Shown here: piece after piece, positions 1 to 7,092 of the stretch
How the letters are laid out: every line of letters begins with the position of its first letter
How positions within the stretch are numbered: the stretch's first letter is position 1
Assembly (NCBI GenBank): GCA_037447655.1
Contig: JBBHKE010000374.1
Location: 1-17,038, forward strand
DNA: 17,038 nucleotides
From: Zygnema cylindricum
Lineage: Eukaryota > Streptophyta > Zygnematophyceae > Zygnematales > Zygnemataceae
Direction: 5' to 3'
The notes under the pieces: model-generated
Told to the model about the DNA's origin: nothing
Database searches by the model: none
Seen by the model: only the letters and a program-made list of their open reading frames with translations
Position numbers and translations under genes: made by a program

Positions 1-1580
1 TCCTTAAAGTTTGTCATGTTTTTTCATGCATCAATCTGTAACGGTGTATTCCCATGTATTAAAGCAAGGGTTTTTTTCTTATCTTTTTGCTCCAAAATAC
101 AGGTTGCAGCGAGAAATCTTCTGCCCTCTAAAAAATTTGTGAAAGCCATAGTTCAATTTACGTCATTTTGAAACCTAAAATATACTACAGCTTGTCGTCT
201 TACTCTTTTCGAGCCACTGCCATGTCATTCCAACTCATCTTCAAACTTTATCTAAAAACGACTCGCTAGCCGATTATATTTAAAGTAATGGCGAACAACG
301 ATTAGGATTATCTTTTTGCACGTGTTGTAAAATTTAAAATCATTTCTACAAAACACGGACAAATTGTACCCACGTCTACAACCGTCACAATTTCGTTTTC
401 GAACACAATAACACTATAAAAAGTAGAACGAATAATCTTCACTAAAAAACAAAGTAACAAGACTAAAATACGGTTATATGGGGACACACCTTTAGTTAGA
501 TCTGACGAATGATGTGGGTAATACTACGATTGACCGTACTCATACAAGCCCAGAAGAATGGAGGTTATCCTCAAAAAACAACTCTAATTATATCGTGATT
601 ATTTTATGTTCTAATGAGTATATGTGAATCACCAACAAGCTTTTAAGCTTTTCAGCTGATCTTTAACACAATCGCATTCTTTTGGGTTCTTTATAAAAAA
701 GAAATGCATACCTAGTGACAAATGACGGTTTCGCAAGCAACACATGGAAGCATCCATACCTCATGACTAATTCTTTGGCCAACGAACTTGCTTCGTGAGT
801 GCGCCTTTAAACAAGATGACAAGGTAGGGAATTGCGTTTGAATTTTTCTCTTTATACACAATAAAGGTAAATTTTGGCGTCTTAAAGTGGCGTCGCCTAC
901 TCGAGTTAGGACAAGAATGCGTAGTTAATGATGTGACCCTACAATTATACTAAATTCGCAGACGTTGAATCTAAAAAAAATCATTTCCGCACATTGGAAC
1001 ACTTTACAAAGTACAATATAGTTTACCGCGAATCCCTATGAGCGGTAATAAATAATTTGTGTAAAAAAACAATTAGTGTTGTTAACTCTAATTTGGGTTC
1101 AAGGCCCCTTTGCCAAAATTGTTTTTACTCTAATTTGTCCACTAACGCTATTTTAGCTATAATTTCTCATATTGTATACTAGCCGACATAACATGTGTTC
1201 ATATATTCGACGTTTGAACATGTGATAACAAGTTCGCGGTGATTTTTCCTCGTCTTTATCACCAAAAATGAAATAAGAGTGCGCTTTTCCGTGGCGACAC
1301 ACTCAATTTTCTGTGTGTACGCCCGTATATTTCACTTATTCCGCACGTCTGTACGGAATAATGAGCAATTTTAGTACGGACGTACGGACTGACACATTTT
1401 GTACACTACGGTACTTTACACTATTTAAAACTGTCCAAATTAGAGTTACTAACGATAAGTTGGGAAACCGCCTATTTCCATTTCACCAAGCTTTTCATTC
1501 AGCTCGTGCGCTACTACCCTCGAAAGTGCAAAACTAAGTTCCACCTTGTCAATCTCTCATGGCCGACACTAACTTCCAAC
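1..1580. other. AT-rich non-coding region
   Basis: No coding region is supported here. Open frames are short and rich in Phe, Tyr and Leu, as expected from AT-rich DNA, and none carries a recognisable motif. The stretch at 364-388, ending in ACGTCTACAACCGTCAC, recurs at 12623-12647 on the far side of the copia element. A copy of a dispersed repeat lies at 965-1117 and is listed separately. The rest looks like old decayed repeat sequence. Confidence 0.6.
965..1117 (+). repeat. dispersed repeat X, copy a
   Basis: Diverged repeat shared with 3460-3563, 12661-12808 and, in part, 3115-3162. The best conserved part is an A-rich block, then CAATTAG, then a TAATTTGGGTTCAA motif and a GCC/CGCC-A-rich end. 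This copy also shares its upstream part (CATTTCCGCACATTGGAAC and following) with 12664-12700, and the ACCGCGAATCCCTATGAGC part with 3471-3489. No coding capacity or clear termini were found, so the class is unknown. The alignment was made by eye. Confidence 0.55.
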
Positions 1581-1583
1581 TTT

Positions 1584-2486
1584 AACAATGCATATATGAG
1601 CAAGTGGTCGTCGCTAGTTTAGCAAACCTCTTAGAGGCGCTAGCTTTTGCTCTAGCAGGTGCTCGTTTATCTTCGTGCTCTGGGCCCGAGGCTCGTGCGT
1701 GGCTACAAGCGACACCAACCTTTTGGACACTCCGTCTATCATCTGACTTATTTCCTTTTGCTCTACCCTTGCGGTTGGGTTTGCCTCAACCTCCGCTTTA
1801 AGGGGGACCACGGTGCGTTTGCAACCAACCCATTGATGCGGAGGGAATCCATTTGCTTTGTTGCTCGCATATGGGGGAAGGAATTGCCGCGCATGATTTG
1901 GTGCGAGATGCCATTGTTGCCATTAGCGCCGAAGCGGGCTACACCGTCAAATGTAAGGTTTCTAATATACTTCCTCCTCGGCCCCAATCTAAGGGTTGTT
2001 AGGGCCCTCGGGTTGGCTTGGTTTTCCTTCATGGTGTTAGGAGGACGGCTTGGCGATGTGGTCCTCATGGATCCAGCTGGCACACATTTTTCATCTCGAG
2101 CGGCTTCGCATACAGGTGTGGTTGCTCGGGACGTAGCGGCTACAAAAGAAATAGATTATGCTCATCGAGACCTGTCGGACCAGTTTGTCTCATTTGCAGT
2201 GGAGATTTTTGGATTTTTGGACAAGTCATTTGATGAATTCCTTCGCCAGTGTGCGCGAAAAATGTTTGAATCTGGGGAAAATGTTTGAATCTCGGGGTCT
2301 AGGGAGTGTTCTCCACCGAGTCTTTTGGTTGCATTCTACCGTCAACGTGTCTCAATTCCAATACAATTAGCGCACGCTGCGGCTCTCCTTTGTCGTAGCA
2401 CACTAACCAATGACAAGTGGGGTCTTCTTCACCTTCCACAAAGGGACCCGGCTCACATCCATGACCTCCGTGGTTGTGGACTTTAG
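1584..2486 (+). pseudogene. C-terminal part of a non-LTR retrotransposon ORF2 (post-RT zinc knuckle and endonuclease-like region), broken
   Basis: This is the decayed 3' part of a reverse transcriptase ORF of the kind that ends in a cysteine-histidine knuckle and a restriction-like endonuclease. Frame 2 runs from 1584 to about 2052. It holds GPEARAWL near 1680, a LPLRLGLPQP stretch near 1770-1795, the knuckle C-V-C...GIHLLCCSH at 1814-1876, HDLVRDAI at about 1888 and ILPPRPQSKG up to 1996. The frame then changes near 2050 to frame 0, with LGDVVLMDPAG, RAASHTGVVARD, VEIFGFLDK and, beyond a stop, LLVAFYRQRVSI near 2325 and a final TAG at 2484. The breaks are TAA at 1799, TAG at 2000, the frameshift near 2050 and TGA at 2286 inside a 19-bp duplication. 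Family knowledge gives the GP-AWL, CxC-H-C and HDxVRD layout; calling the part after the knuckle a PD-(D/E)xK nuclease is my inference. The catalytic RT core is not present upstream. The region is visibly more GC-rich than its flanks. ORFs on the opposite strand here are shadows. Confidence 0.75.
2259..2297 (+). repeat. 19/20-bp tandem duplication inside the ORF2 pseudogene
   Basis: AAAATGTTTGAATCTGGGG at 2259-2277 is followed directly by AAAATGTTTGAATCTCGGGG at 2278-2297. The second copy creates the in-frame TGA at 2286-2288. Removing it in thought would leave the same frame open from the endonuclease-like part into the YRQRV part. Confidence 0.85.
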
Positions 2487-2706
2487 TTTGTCTATGGGTA
2501 GACTAGTCTAAGCTTTTCATTTTGTAGGCGGTCTAACTGCGGTATTGTTTTGTTTTGGTTCTTTGCTCTTGTTGGTATTATTTTGTTTCCATTTTTAGGC
2601 GTAGCTTACTTTTTTGTGACTCTTGTAGTCTCCATTTTTTTTTTCAGTTTTACCCCTTTTGTACACAGATGGTTTTGCCATCATAATTTTTGCAATAAAG
2701 ACTTTT
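2487..2706 (+). other. T-rich non-coding stretch downstream of the ORF2 pseudogene
   Basis: Poly-T-rich sequence directly 3' of the non-LTR pseudogene. It could be the 3' untranslated tail of that element, and an AATAAAG motif lies at 2694. A 74-codon open frame (2550-2774) runs through it, but its Phe/Val/Leu content follows from the T-richness and it overlaps the next repeat, so I do not call it a gene. Confidence 0.35.
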
Positions 2707-3091
2707 TTAAGGGTGAAGTTCCATTACGACATTCTATAATTGTATGGTCGACATTACAGAATGCTACATTTTGAACAATGTTCTATCGCGTAGAGTCAAT
2801 AATCTACGTGTTCAAAATATAGTGGTACCACCTAAGTTAAGATTGGATATGTAAAATTCGTCAATGATTTTCACATCGACCAAAAAACGTCATTTGTGTA
2901 CCATGTACGTGCATACCATGTCATCGTATAACACAACTTTTGTACTCTTTGCAGACACCTTGTCAGATACCATAAGATTCCTCGTAATGTTGTTTCTGGA
3001 TAAAACCAAAATAAGAGGTACGACTTAGTACGGAGAAGTCCAAAAATTTGTAAACAAACTCACTTTTCGTCCAATAGAACTTCACCCTTAA
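2707..3091 (+). mobile_element. MITE-like inverted-repeat element, copy 1
   Basis: A 385-bp non-coding unit with terminal inverted repeats. GGGTGAAGTTCCATT at 2711-2725 matches the reverse complement of 3073-3087 with one mismatch. Both ends abut TTAA (2707-2710 and 3088-3091), which could be a TTAA target duplication (piggyBac style) or a TA duplication (Tc1/mariner or Stowaway style). The whole unit aligns with 3585-3985 on the same strand and with 4625-5043 on the opposite strand. Shared internal landmarks are ATCGCG, GTACCACCTAAG, a stretch around ATTGGATATG, and ACCATGTACGTGCATACCATG. It has no transposase, so it would be non-autonomous. The superfamily is not certain. Confidence 0.6.
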
Positions 3092-3114
3092 TTGAACAGT
3101 ACGTATATTAACAT

Positions 3115-3162
3115 ACAAAAAAAATTAGAATTATTAATTATATTTTAGGTTCGAGGGTCAAA
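3115..3162 (+). repeat. dispersed repeat X, partial copy b
   Basis: The A-rich block followed by TTAGAATTATTAATTATATTTTAGGTTCGAGGGTC (split here as TTAGAATTATTAATTATA and TTTTAGGTTCGAGGGTC) aligns well with TTAGGGTTAATAATTATA and ATTTGGGTTCAAAGCC of copy c at 3520-3553. Only this part of the repeat is clear. Downstream, AACGCTA and CATGTGTTCA also recur after copy a (near 1144 and 1193). Confidence 0.5.
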
Positions 3163-3459
3163 ATTTGGGGGCGCCGAATTAGCGATATTAACGCTAATAC
3201 CGATTCACAATGTACTGTACATCATGTGTTCAATACATGTTTCGCTCGCGGTGTTGGACCTTCGACACCTCGGCGGATCGGGTATGTGAACTTGGGTTTA
3301 TATGTTTAGGGTCATTTTTTATATGTTTTTTTTTAAATTGAAAAAACAAAAACAAATAATTAAAAAAACCCTAATTATACTATTGCGCAGAGAAAACGTG
3401 AGGGGGGAGGTGACGTGGATCCCTTCGAGACCCTTGCGCGTCGCGAAAAGTTGCAAGAT

Positions 3460-3563
3460 TCAGTATCGTACACCGTGAATCGCTATCAGCTTTAAGAATA
3501 AATTAGTGTAAGAAAACAATTAGGGTTAATAATTATAATTTGGGTTCAAAGCCTTTCGCAAAA
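3460..3563 (+). repeat. dispersed repeat X, copy c
   Basis: Aligns with 965-1117. TATCGTACACCGTGAATCGC and then TATCAGC correspond to TAGTTTACCGCGAATCCC and TATGAGC, followed by AATAAATTAGTGTAAGAAAA and the TAATTTGGGTTCAAAGCC motif. It ends in a run of A just before MITE-like copy 2, so the two repeats are adjacent here. Confidence 0.55.
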
Positions 3564-3584
3564 AAAAAAAATCTCATTTATGCA

Positions 3585-3985
3585 TAAGGGTAACTTTCCA
3601 TCAGACGTTTCGTTATTGTACGGCCAACTTTACAGACCGGGTTGATAGAGTCAATGTTCCATCACGAAGACTTTGTAAACCACATGTTCTAAAATGAATG
3701 GCACCACGTAAGCTACGATCCGATATTGAATATCTTTAAGATTTTTAGCACGTAAAAAGTTTAAATCACATCTTCACTTGCATACCATGTACTTGCGTAC
3801 GAAATCATCAAACGACAAATAAAATGTTATTTTAGCGAAAAAGACAAATTGTATGATACACCACGGTACTACGTGATTTTTGTTCCGTGTCTTAAAGGTA
3901 GACGCCGCAAAATGTAACCAACAAAAAAGTCCAAATTTCGTAATTCATATAATTACTTATTTAGTACGTAGAGGACTTCACATAC
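3585..3985 (+). mobile_element. MITE-like inverted-repeat element, copy 2
   Basis: About 400 bp, homologous to copy 1 in the same orientation with its start offset by 878 bp. Shared blocks include AAGGGT at the start, TTGTACGGCCAACTTTACAG, GGCACCACGTAAGC, CATACCATGTACTTGCGTAC and AAGTCCAAATTTCGTAA. The left end reads TTTATGCATAAGGGT, as in copy 3. The right end, GAGGACTTCACATAC, is a weak match to the TIR seen intact in copy 1. It is diverged and non-coding. Confidence 0.5.
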
Positions 3986-4096
3986 AAAAAGTTCACACTA
4001 ATCTAGTCAAAGTATGATCTGAAAAAAAAATTGCAGACTGTTCATTTTAGGCTTTCTGGTAGGAATACCTAACAATCTGCAAGCAGGTTGGTAGCC

Positions 4097-4243
4097 TATT
4101 TTTTGAAGTGTACAAAATGTGAATTTTAATTATTATTTTTTTTCATTATTTTTTGAAGTGAACAAAATGTGAATTTTTATTCTTATTTTTATTAATTATT
4201 TTTTTAAATGTACAAAATGTGAAAGTTAATTATTATTTTTATT
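4097..4243 (+). repeat. 50-bp tandem repeat, three copies
   Basis: Period of 50 bp, with each unit built as (T)nGAAGTG(T/A)ACAAAATGTGAA followed by an A/T-rich TTAATTATTATTTTT tail. Units begin at about 4097, 4147 and 4197. The third is shorter and reads TTTTTAAATG in place of TTTTGAAGTG. Non-coding minisatellite. Confidence 0.8.
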
Positions 4244-4254
4244 AATTTGGTGTA

Positions 4255-4464
4255 GTAGTATCTAGTACTACCAGCTATAGTAACACTAGTACAGGCAGTA
4301 ACACTAGTACTGGCAGTAACACTAGTACTGGCAGTCGCAGTAGCTAGTACTCCCAGCTGTTGTAGAACTAGTACTGGCAGTAGCAGTAGCTAGTACTACC
4401 AATATAGTACTACCAGTTGCAATAGTACTAGTACTGGCAGCAGCAATAGTATAAGCAGCAGTAG

Positions 4465-4466
<2 letters not shown>
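4255..4466 (+). repeat. ACTAGTAC/CTGGCAG minisatellite
   Basis: Imperfect repeats built on AGTAACACTAGTACTGGC, an 18-bp unit repeated about three times at 4280-4334. Looser variants around ACTAGTACT, GCAGTAGC and CTACCAG continue to about 4466. ACTAGT is itself a palindrome. An ORF on the minus strand (4322-4618) reads through this and the following (TA)n tract with Ser/Thr/Ala and Tyr-Ile runs; that is an artefact of the repeat. Confidence 0.7.

Positions 4467-4509
<43 letters not shown>
4467..4509. repeat. (TA)n microsatellite
   Basis: About 20 uninterrupted TA dinucleotides. Tract length is likely to vary between individuals and may be assembly-sensitive. Confidence 0.95.
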
Positions 4510-4512
<3 letters not shown>

Positions 4513-4518
4513 TAAAGC

Positions 4519-4612
4519 CTCGACGTATCGACGATACGATATATCGGCGATATATCGCGATATTTAGCTTTTTGATATATCGAAGCGATATATCGATTAT
4601 CGGGTATTTGAA
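4519..4612. repeat. cluster of CGATATATCG-type palindromes
   Basis: Directly after the TA tract the sequence is dominated by GATATATCG, GCGATATATCG and TATCGATTATCG motifs (GATATATCGGCGATATATCG near 4538-4557, and again at 4575-4602). CGATATATCG is self-complementary. The cluster has no open frame of interest. It may be a TA-tract derivative with CpG interruptions or an array of protein-binding sites; nothing in the sequence decides. Confidence 0.6.
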
Positions 4613-4624
4613 ACTCAAAACATA

Positions 4625-5043
4625 TCGAGTATCAGCAAATGGTCGTCAATATCCAACGCTAAATTTTTCACACGTCCCCAAAGTCATGGCTTTCTGACAA
4701 GGTGACCGTAAAATCTCTTGCCAAAAGGAGTACGATTTTTGCCTTCCTTCCAGCTTAATGGTTTCGCGCGCTATTTTTTGTCGGTTGTCATGAAATACAA
4801 ATTCAAATTGTCAAAGTACACGTACATGATACACAAGTACAGATTTTGAAAGGAAAATGGCCGGTTTCGAAATCTTTGACAATTTTAAAGATTGGATCCT
4901 CAACTTACATGGAGCCACTGAAATTGAGCCACGTATGTAAAAACTTGTTTACAATAGTTACGCGATGTAACCGAGGCCTATGTCTGACATAAACATTGTT
5001 GTCCGTACTATTACACAGACCTTCTGATGTAACCACACCCTTA
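4625..5043 (-). mobile_element. MITE-like inverted-repeat element, copy 3 (reverse)
   Basis: Read on the minus strand, it starts TAAGGGTGTGGTTACATCAG at 5043 and follows copies 1 and 2. Shared blocks are GTTACATCGCGTA, GGCTCCATGTAAGTTGAGGAT, AAAATTGTCAA, ATCATGTACGTGTAC and CACCTTGTCAGA. The far end (near 4625) is decayed and no TIR is recognisable. The intact end at 5038-5043 (CCCTTA) touches the first unit of the tandem array at 5043-5446. Confidence 0.5.
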
Positions 5044-5446
5044 TGCATAAATTAGAGGCATGCATAAATTAGAGGAGGTATGCATAAATTAGAGGAGGTA
5101 TGCATAAATTAGAGGAGGTATGCATAAGTTAGAGGAGGTATGCATAAGTTAGAGGAGGTATGCATAAATTAGAGGAGGTATGTATAAAATAAACGTATGC
5201 ATAAATTAAAGGTATGCATAAATTATAGGTATACATAAATTAGAGGTATGCATGATGAGAGGTATGCATAAATTAGAGGAAGTATGCATAAATTAGAGGA
5301 GGTATGCATAAATTAGAGGATGTTTGTATAAGTTATAGGAGGTATGCATAAATTAGAGGAGGTATGCATAAATTAAAGGTATGCATAAATTAAAGGTATG
5401 CATAAATTAGAGGTATGCATAAATTAGAGGTATGCATAAATTAGAG
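5043..5446 (+). repeat. ATGCATAAATTAGAGG(AGG)T tandem array
   Basis: About 22 head-to-tail units of two lengths, 20 bp (ATGCATAAATTAGAGGAGGT) and 17 bp (lacking one AGG). Twenty-bp units cluster at 5060-5179 and again at about 5264-5363; 17-bp units cluster between them and at the right end. Variants include TGTATAAAATAAACG and ATGCATGATGAGAGGT. ATGCAT is palindromic. The array starts at the end of MITE-like copy 3 and its unit resembles the sequence just outside the end of copy 2 (TCTCATTTATGCATAAGGG, reverse orientation). Confidence 0.9.
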
Positions 5447-6071
5447 TTAGGTCACGTTGCATCAATCGAAAAGTGGGGTAGTTTACAGAAATTTGTGACT
5501 ATCCATACCAAAACGTACCGCTTATTTTGTTTTTATACGCAAAACAACATTACAACGAATCTTGCGAACACTCTCCAAAGGTCTGAGAGGTAAAAGTGTT
5601 CGTCAGATATTCATCCGCGAGGCGTTCACTTCATTTTTCTCTGCAGCTGCCACCGTACCTCAAAGAGGTGGGTTGGCAGCTACATAAAAAAAAATCGAGA
5701 CACGCTGGACGATTAGGCTACGTGTCACGATGGAAAACCAACAAAAATTGACAAAATTGGCACATGACAAACACTTTCAAAAATGCAACCGAAAATTTAA
5801 AATGTAATATCGTAACTCTCACTCGTCACTCTATTTTCAGTATCTTTTGTTTGTTACACTATTCTTGTCAACAGACTTTCGTTATGTTCGAAAAACATGA
5901 ACCCTAAAAAATGAGCTGGCGTAGAAGACTGGCCTCTACAAAAGGTATAACAATTTTTAGGTTTTTTTTTAATGGCAAGTCGAGTGAGAAAAGTAGAAAA
6001 AACGAAATCGGGAAACCATGTCGCAAAGTTCTTGAATCAGTGACGTCGACGTTATCACAAGTGAGCATGAT
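5447..6071. other. non-coding stretch left of the copia element
   Basis: No supported gene. A 62-codon open frame at 5911-6099 runs into the LTR and has no recognisable motif. One inverted repeat (5645-5681) is listed separately. Confidence 0.5.
5645..5681. repeat. inverted repeat / potential hairpin
   Basis: AGCTGCCA at 5645-5652 is exactly complementary to TGGCAGCT at 5674-5681. Inside the 21-base spacer, CCTC and GAGG can pair across AAA. No gene ends here, so a terminator role is not supported. Confidence 0.5.
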
Positions 6072-6076
6072 GTCAC
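6072..6076 (+). repeat. target site duplication (left)
   Basis: GTCAC abuts the left LTR; GTCAG abuts the right LTR. Four of five bases match, and a 5-bp duplication is the usual length for copia integrases. The match is short, so this rests mainly on the independent LTR boundaries. Confidence 0.5.
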
Positions 6077-6236
6077 CGTTGAAATTAATAGATTTCTAGA
6101 GTATTTTCTAGGTTTAATATGTTAGTATAAAAGAAAAAGAAGAAGGACGGACAGCCTGCCTCCACCTCCTCTCTCTAGCCCCCATACTTGTTGTAGTCAC
6201 TGAAGGATAGAGAGGGTGGTTGATCCATGGCTGCCT

Positions 6237-6360
6237 TAGTTCAACAGGCAGTTATTTTTAGTAGGTTACTAAAAATATACTTGACGGACCCGGGATTTGA
6301 TCCCGGTACCTACGGTTCGTCAAGTTGGATAATAGCGGTCAGCTTTATCCTATTAGACTA
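6237..6360 (+). promoter_or_regulatory. tRNA-like / hairpin region in the LTR U3
   Basis: Two adjacent inverted repeats. The first is a 10-bp perfect stem, TATTTTTAGT (6253-6262) with ACTAAAAATA (6268-6277). The second is nested: outer ACTTGACG (6279-6286) with CGTCAAGT (6318-6325), inner CCGGGAT (6290-6296) with ATCCCGG (6300-6306) around a TTG loop. TAGTTCAACAGG at 6237 fits a pol III A box (TRGYNNARNNGG), and GGATTTGATCC at 6293 resembles a B box. On the minus strand TAGTCTAATAGG (6360-6349) also fits an A box with the same B-like core. In the right LTR the inner stem is kept, the first stem has one mismatch and the outer stem is broken. The structures are seen; a role is not shown. Confidence 0.4.
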
Positions 6361-6363
6361 GGA

Positions 6364-6403
6364 CCAATGCTAAGTGCTATAGTATGTGATAGATATATAA
6401 ATA
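6364..6403 (+). promoter_or_regulatory. probable pol II promoter of the 5' LTR
   Basis: CCAAT at 6364-6368, then TATATAAATA at 6394-6403, a normal spacing for a plant TATA promoter. Both are unchanged in the right LTR (TATATAAATA at 11791-11800). Transcription would be expected to begin about 25-35 bases downstream, giving a leader of about 660 bases before the gag ATG at 7093. Confidence 0.6.
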
Positions 6404-7092
6404 TTTAGGAAGGAACAAATCCATTTAACTAAAACTGTATACGGTGTTCATAGATACAATTTTATGAAAGTACAAAGTACGACATTTTTTCAAAACGGAT
6501 ACCATGCATTTTTTGACAAGCGAAACAAATGTTGGGCAAGTATTTATAACGGCTAAGATTGCGTCTCGCCGCAAATCTAACTGCGCACATCATCGCCGGA
6601 ATCTCGGAGTGGTCACTTTGGCGTTTTGTGACGTGGCATGACATGGAGCCACGTGGAGAGATGACATTCGGTCATGGGAATTCCGAAGAATGTACGGACG
6701 AGTAAGAAGCAGACACGCGTCCACTTAATATCTTTGTCGTACATAGGACGTACAAAAGGTACACCGGCAGTAGTACTTTTTAGTAAGGTACAGTAATTTG
6801 AAAGGTCCGTACTACAGTAGATACAAGTTATTAGATGGAATCAGGACTTAGAAAATTTTGGTAGGTAGTCACCTCTCCCTTTGAAAGTTTGTACAAATTG
6901 GCATTTTTACTGCCTCATAACTTATCGCCTGGTTGGCCGTTTTCAATGATTCTTTTTCCAACGGACTCAAGGAAGTCCAAGCTAAACAGGGGTACTGTCA
7001 AATTGTCATTTTGCCTTCATGTACAGCATTGGTTTTGGCTTAAAGTGGGTTAGTTAAATACTATCTAGAGGCTTCTTGTATTCTGTGATCCA

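Noticed and set aside
1614-2083. Two minus-strand ORFs of 65 and 106 codons
   Set aside because: The plus strand carries the recognisable reverse transcriptase C-terminal motifs over the same bases; the minus frames are shadows.
1659-2288. Plus-strand 209-codon ORF taken as a single protein
   Set aside because: Only its second half (from about 2050) is the native frame. The first half is a shadow of frame 2, which holds the zinc knuckle.
2550-2774. 74-codon hydrophobic ORF as a small membrane protein
   Set aside because: Phe/Val/Leu content comes from T-rich DNA, it overlaps an inverted-repeat element and no motif supports it.
4322-4618. 98-codon minus-strand ORF with Tyr-Ile repeats
   Set aside because: It is produced by the (TA)n tract and the ACTAGTAC minisatellite.
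5043-5446. CRISPR-like array because of regular short repeats
   Set aside because: The units are directly adjacent with no unique spacers and vary between 17 and 20 bp; this is a satellite in a eukaryotic context.
6285-6363. A true tRNA gene on the minus strand
   Set aside because: A-box and B-box-like motifs are present, but no 7-bp acceptor stem or convincing anticodon arm can be formed, and A-B spacing is longer than usual. Kept only as a tRNA-like region.
7018-7051. Primer-binding site in the TTGGTTTTGGC segment
   Set aside because: It lies within the LTR, does not match any tRNA 3' end that I recognise and is absent from the right LTR.
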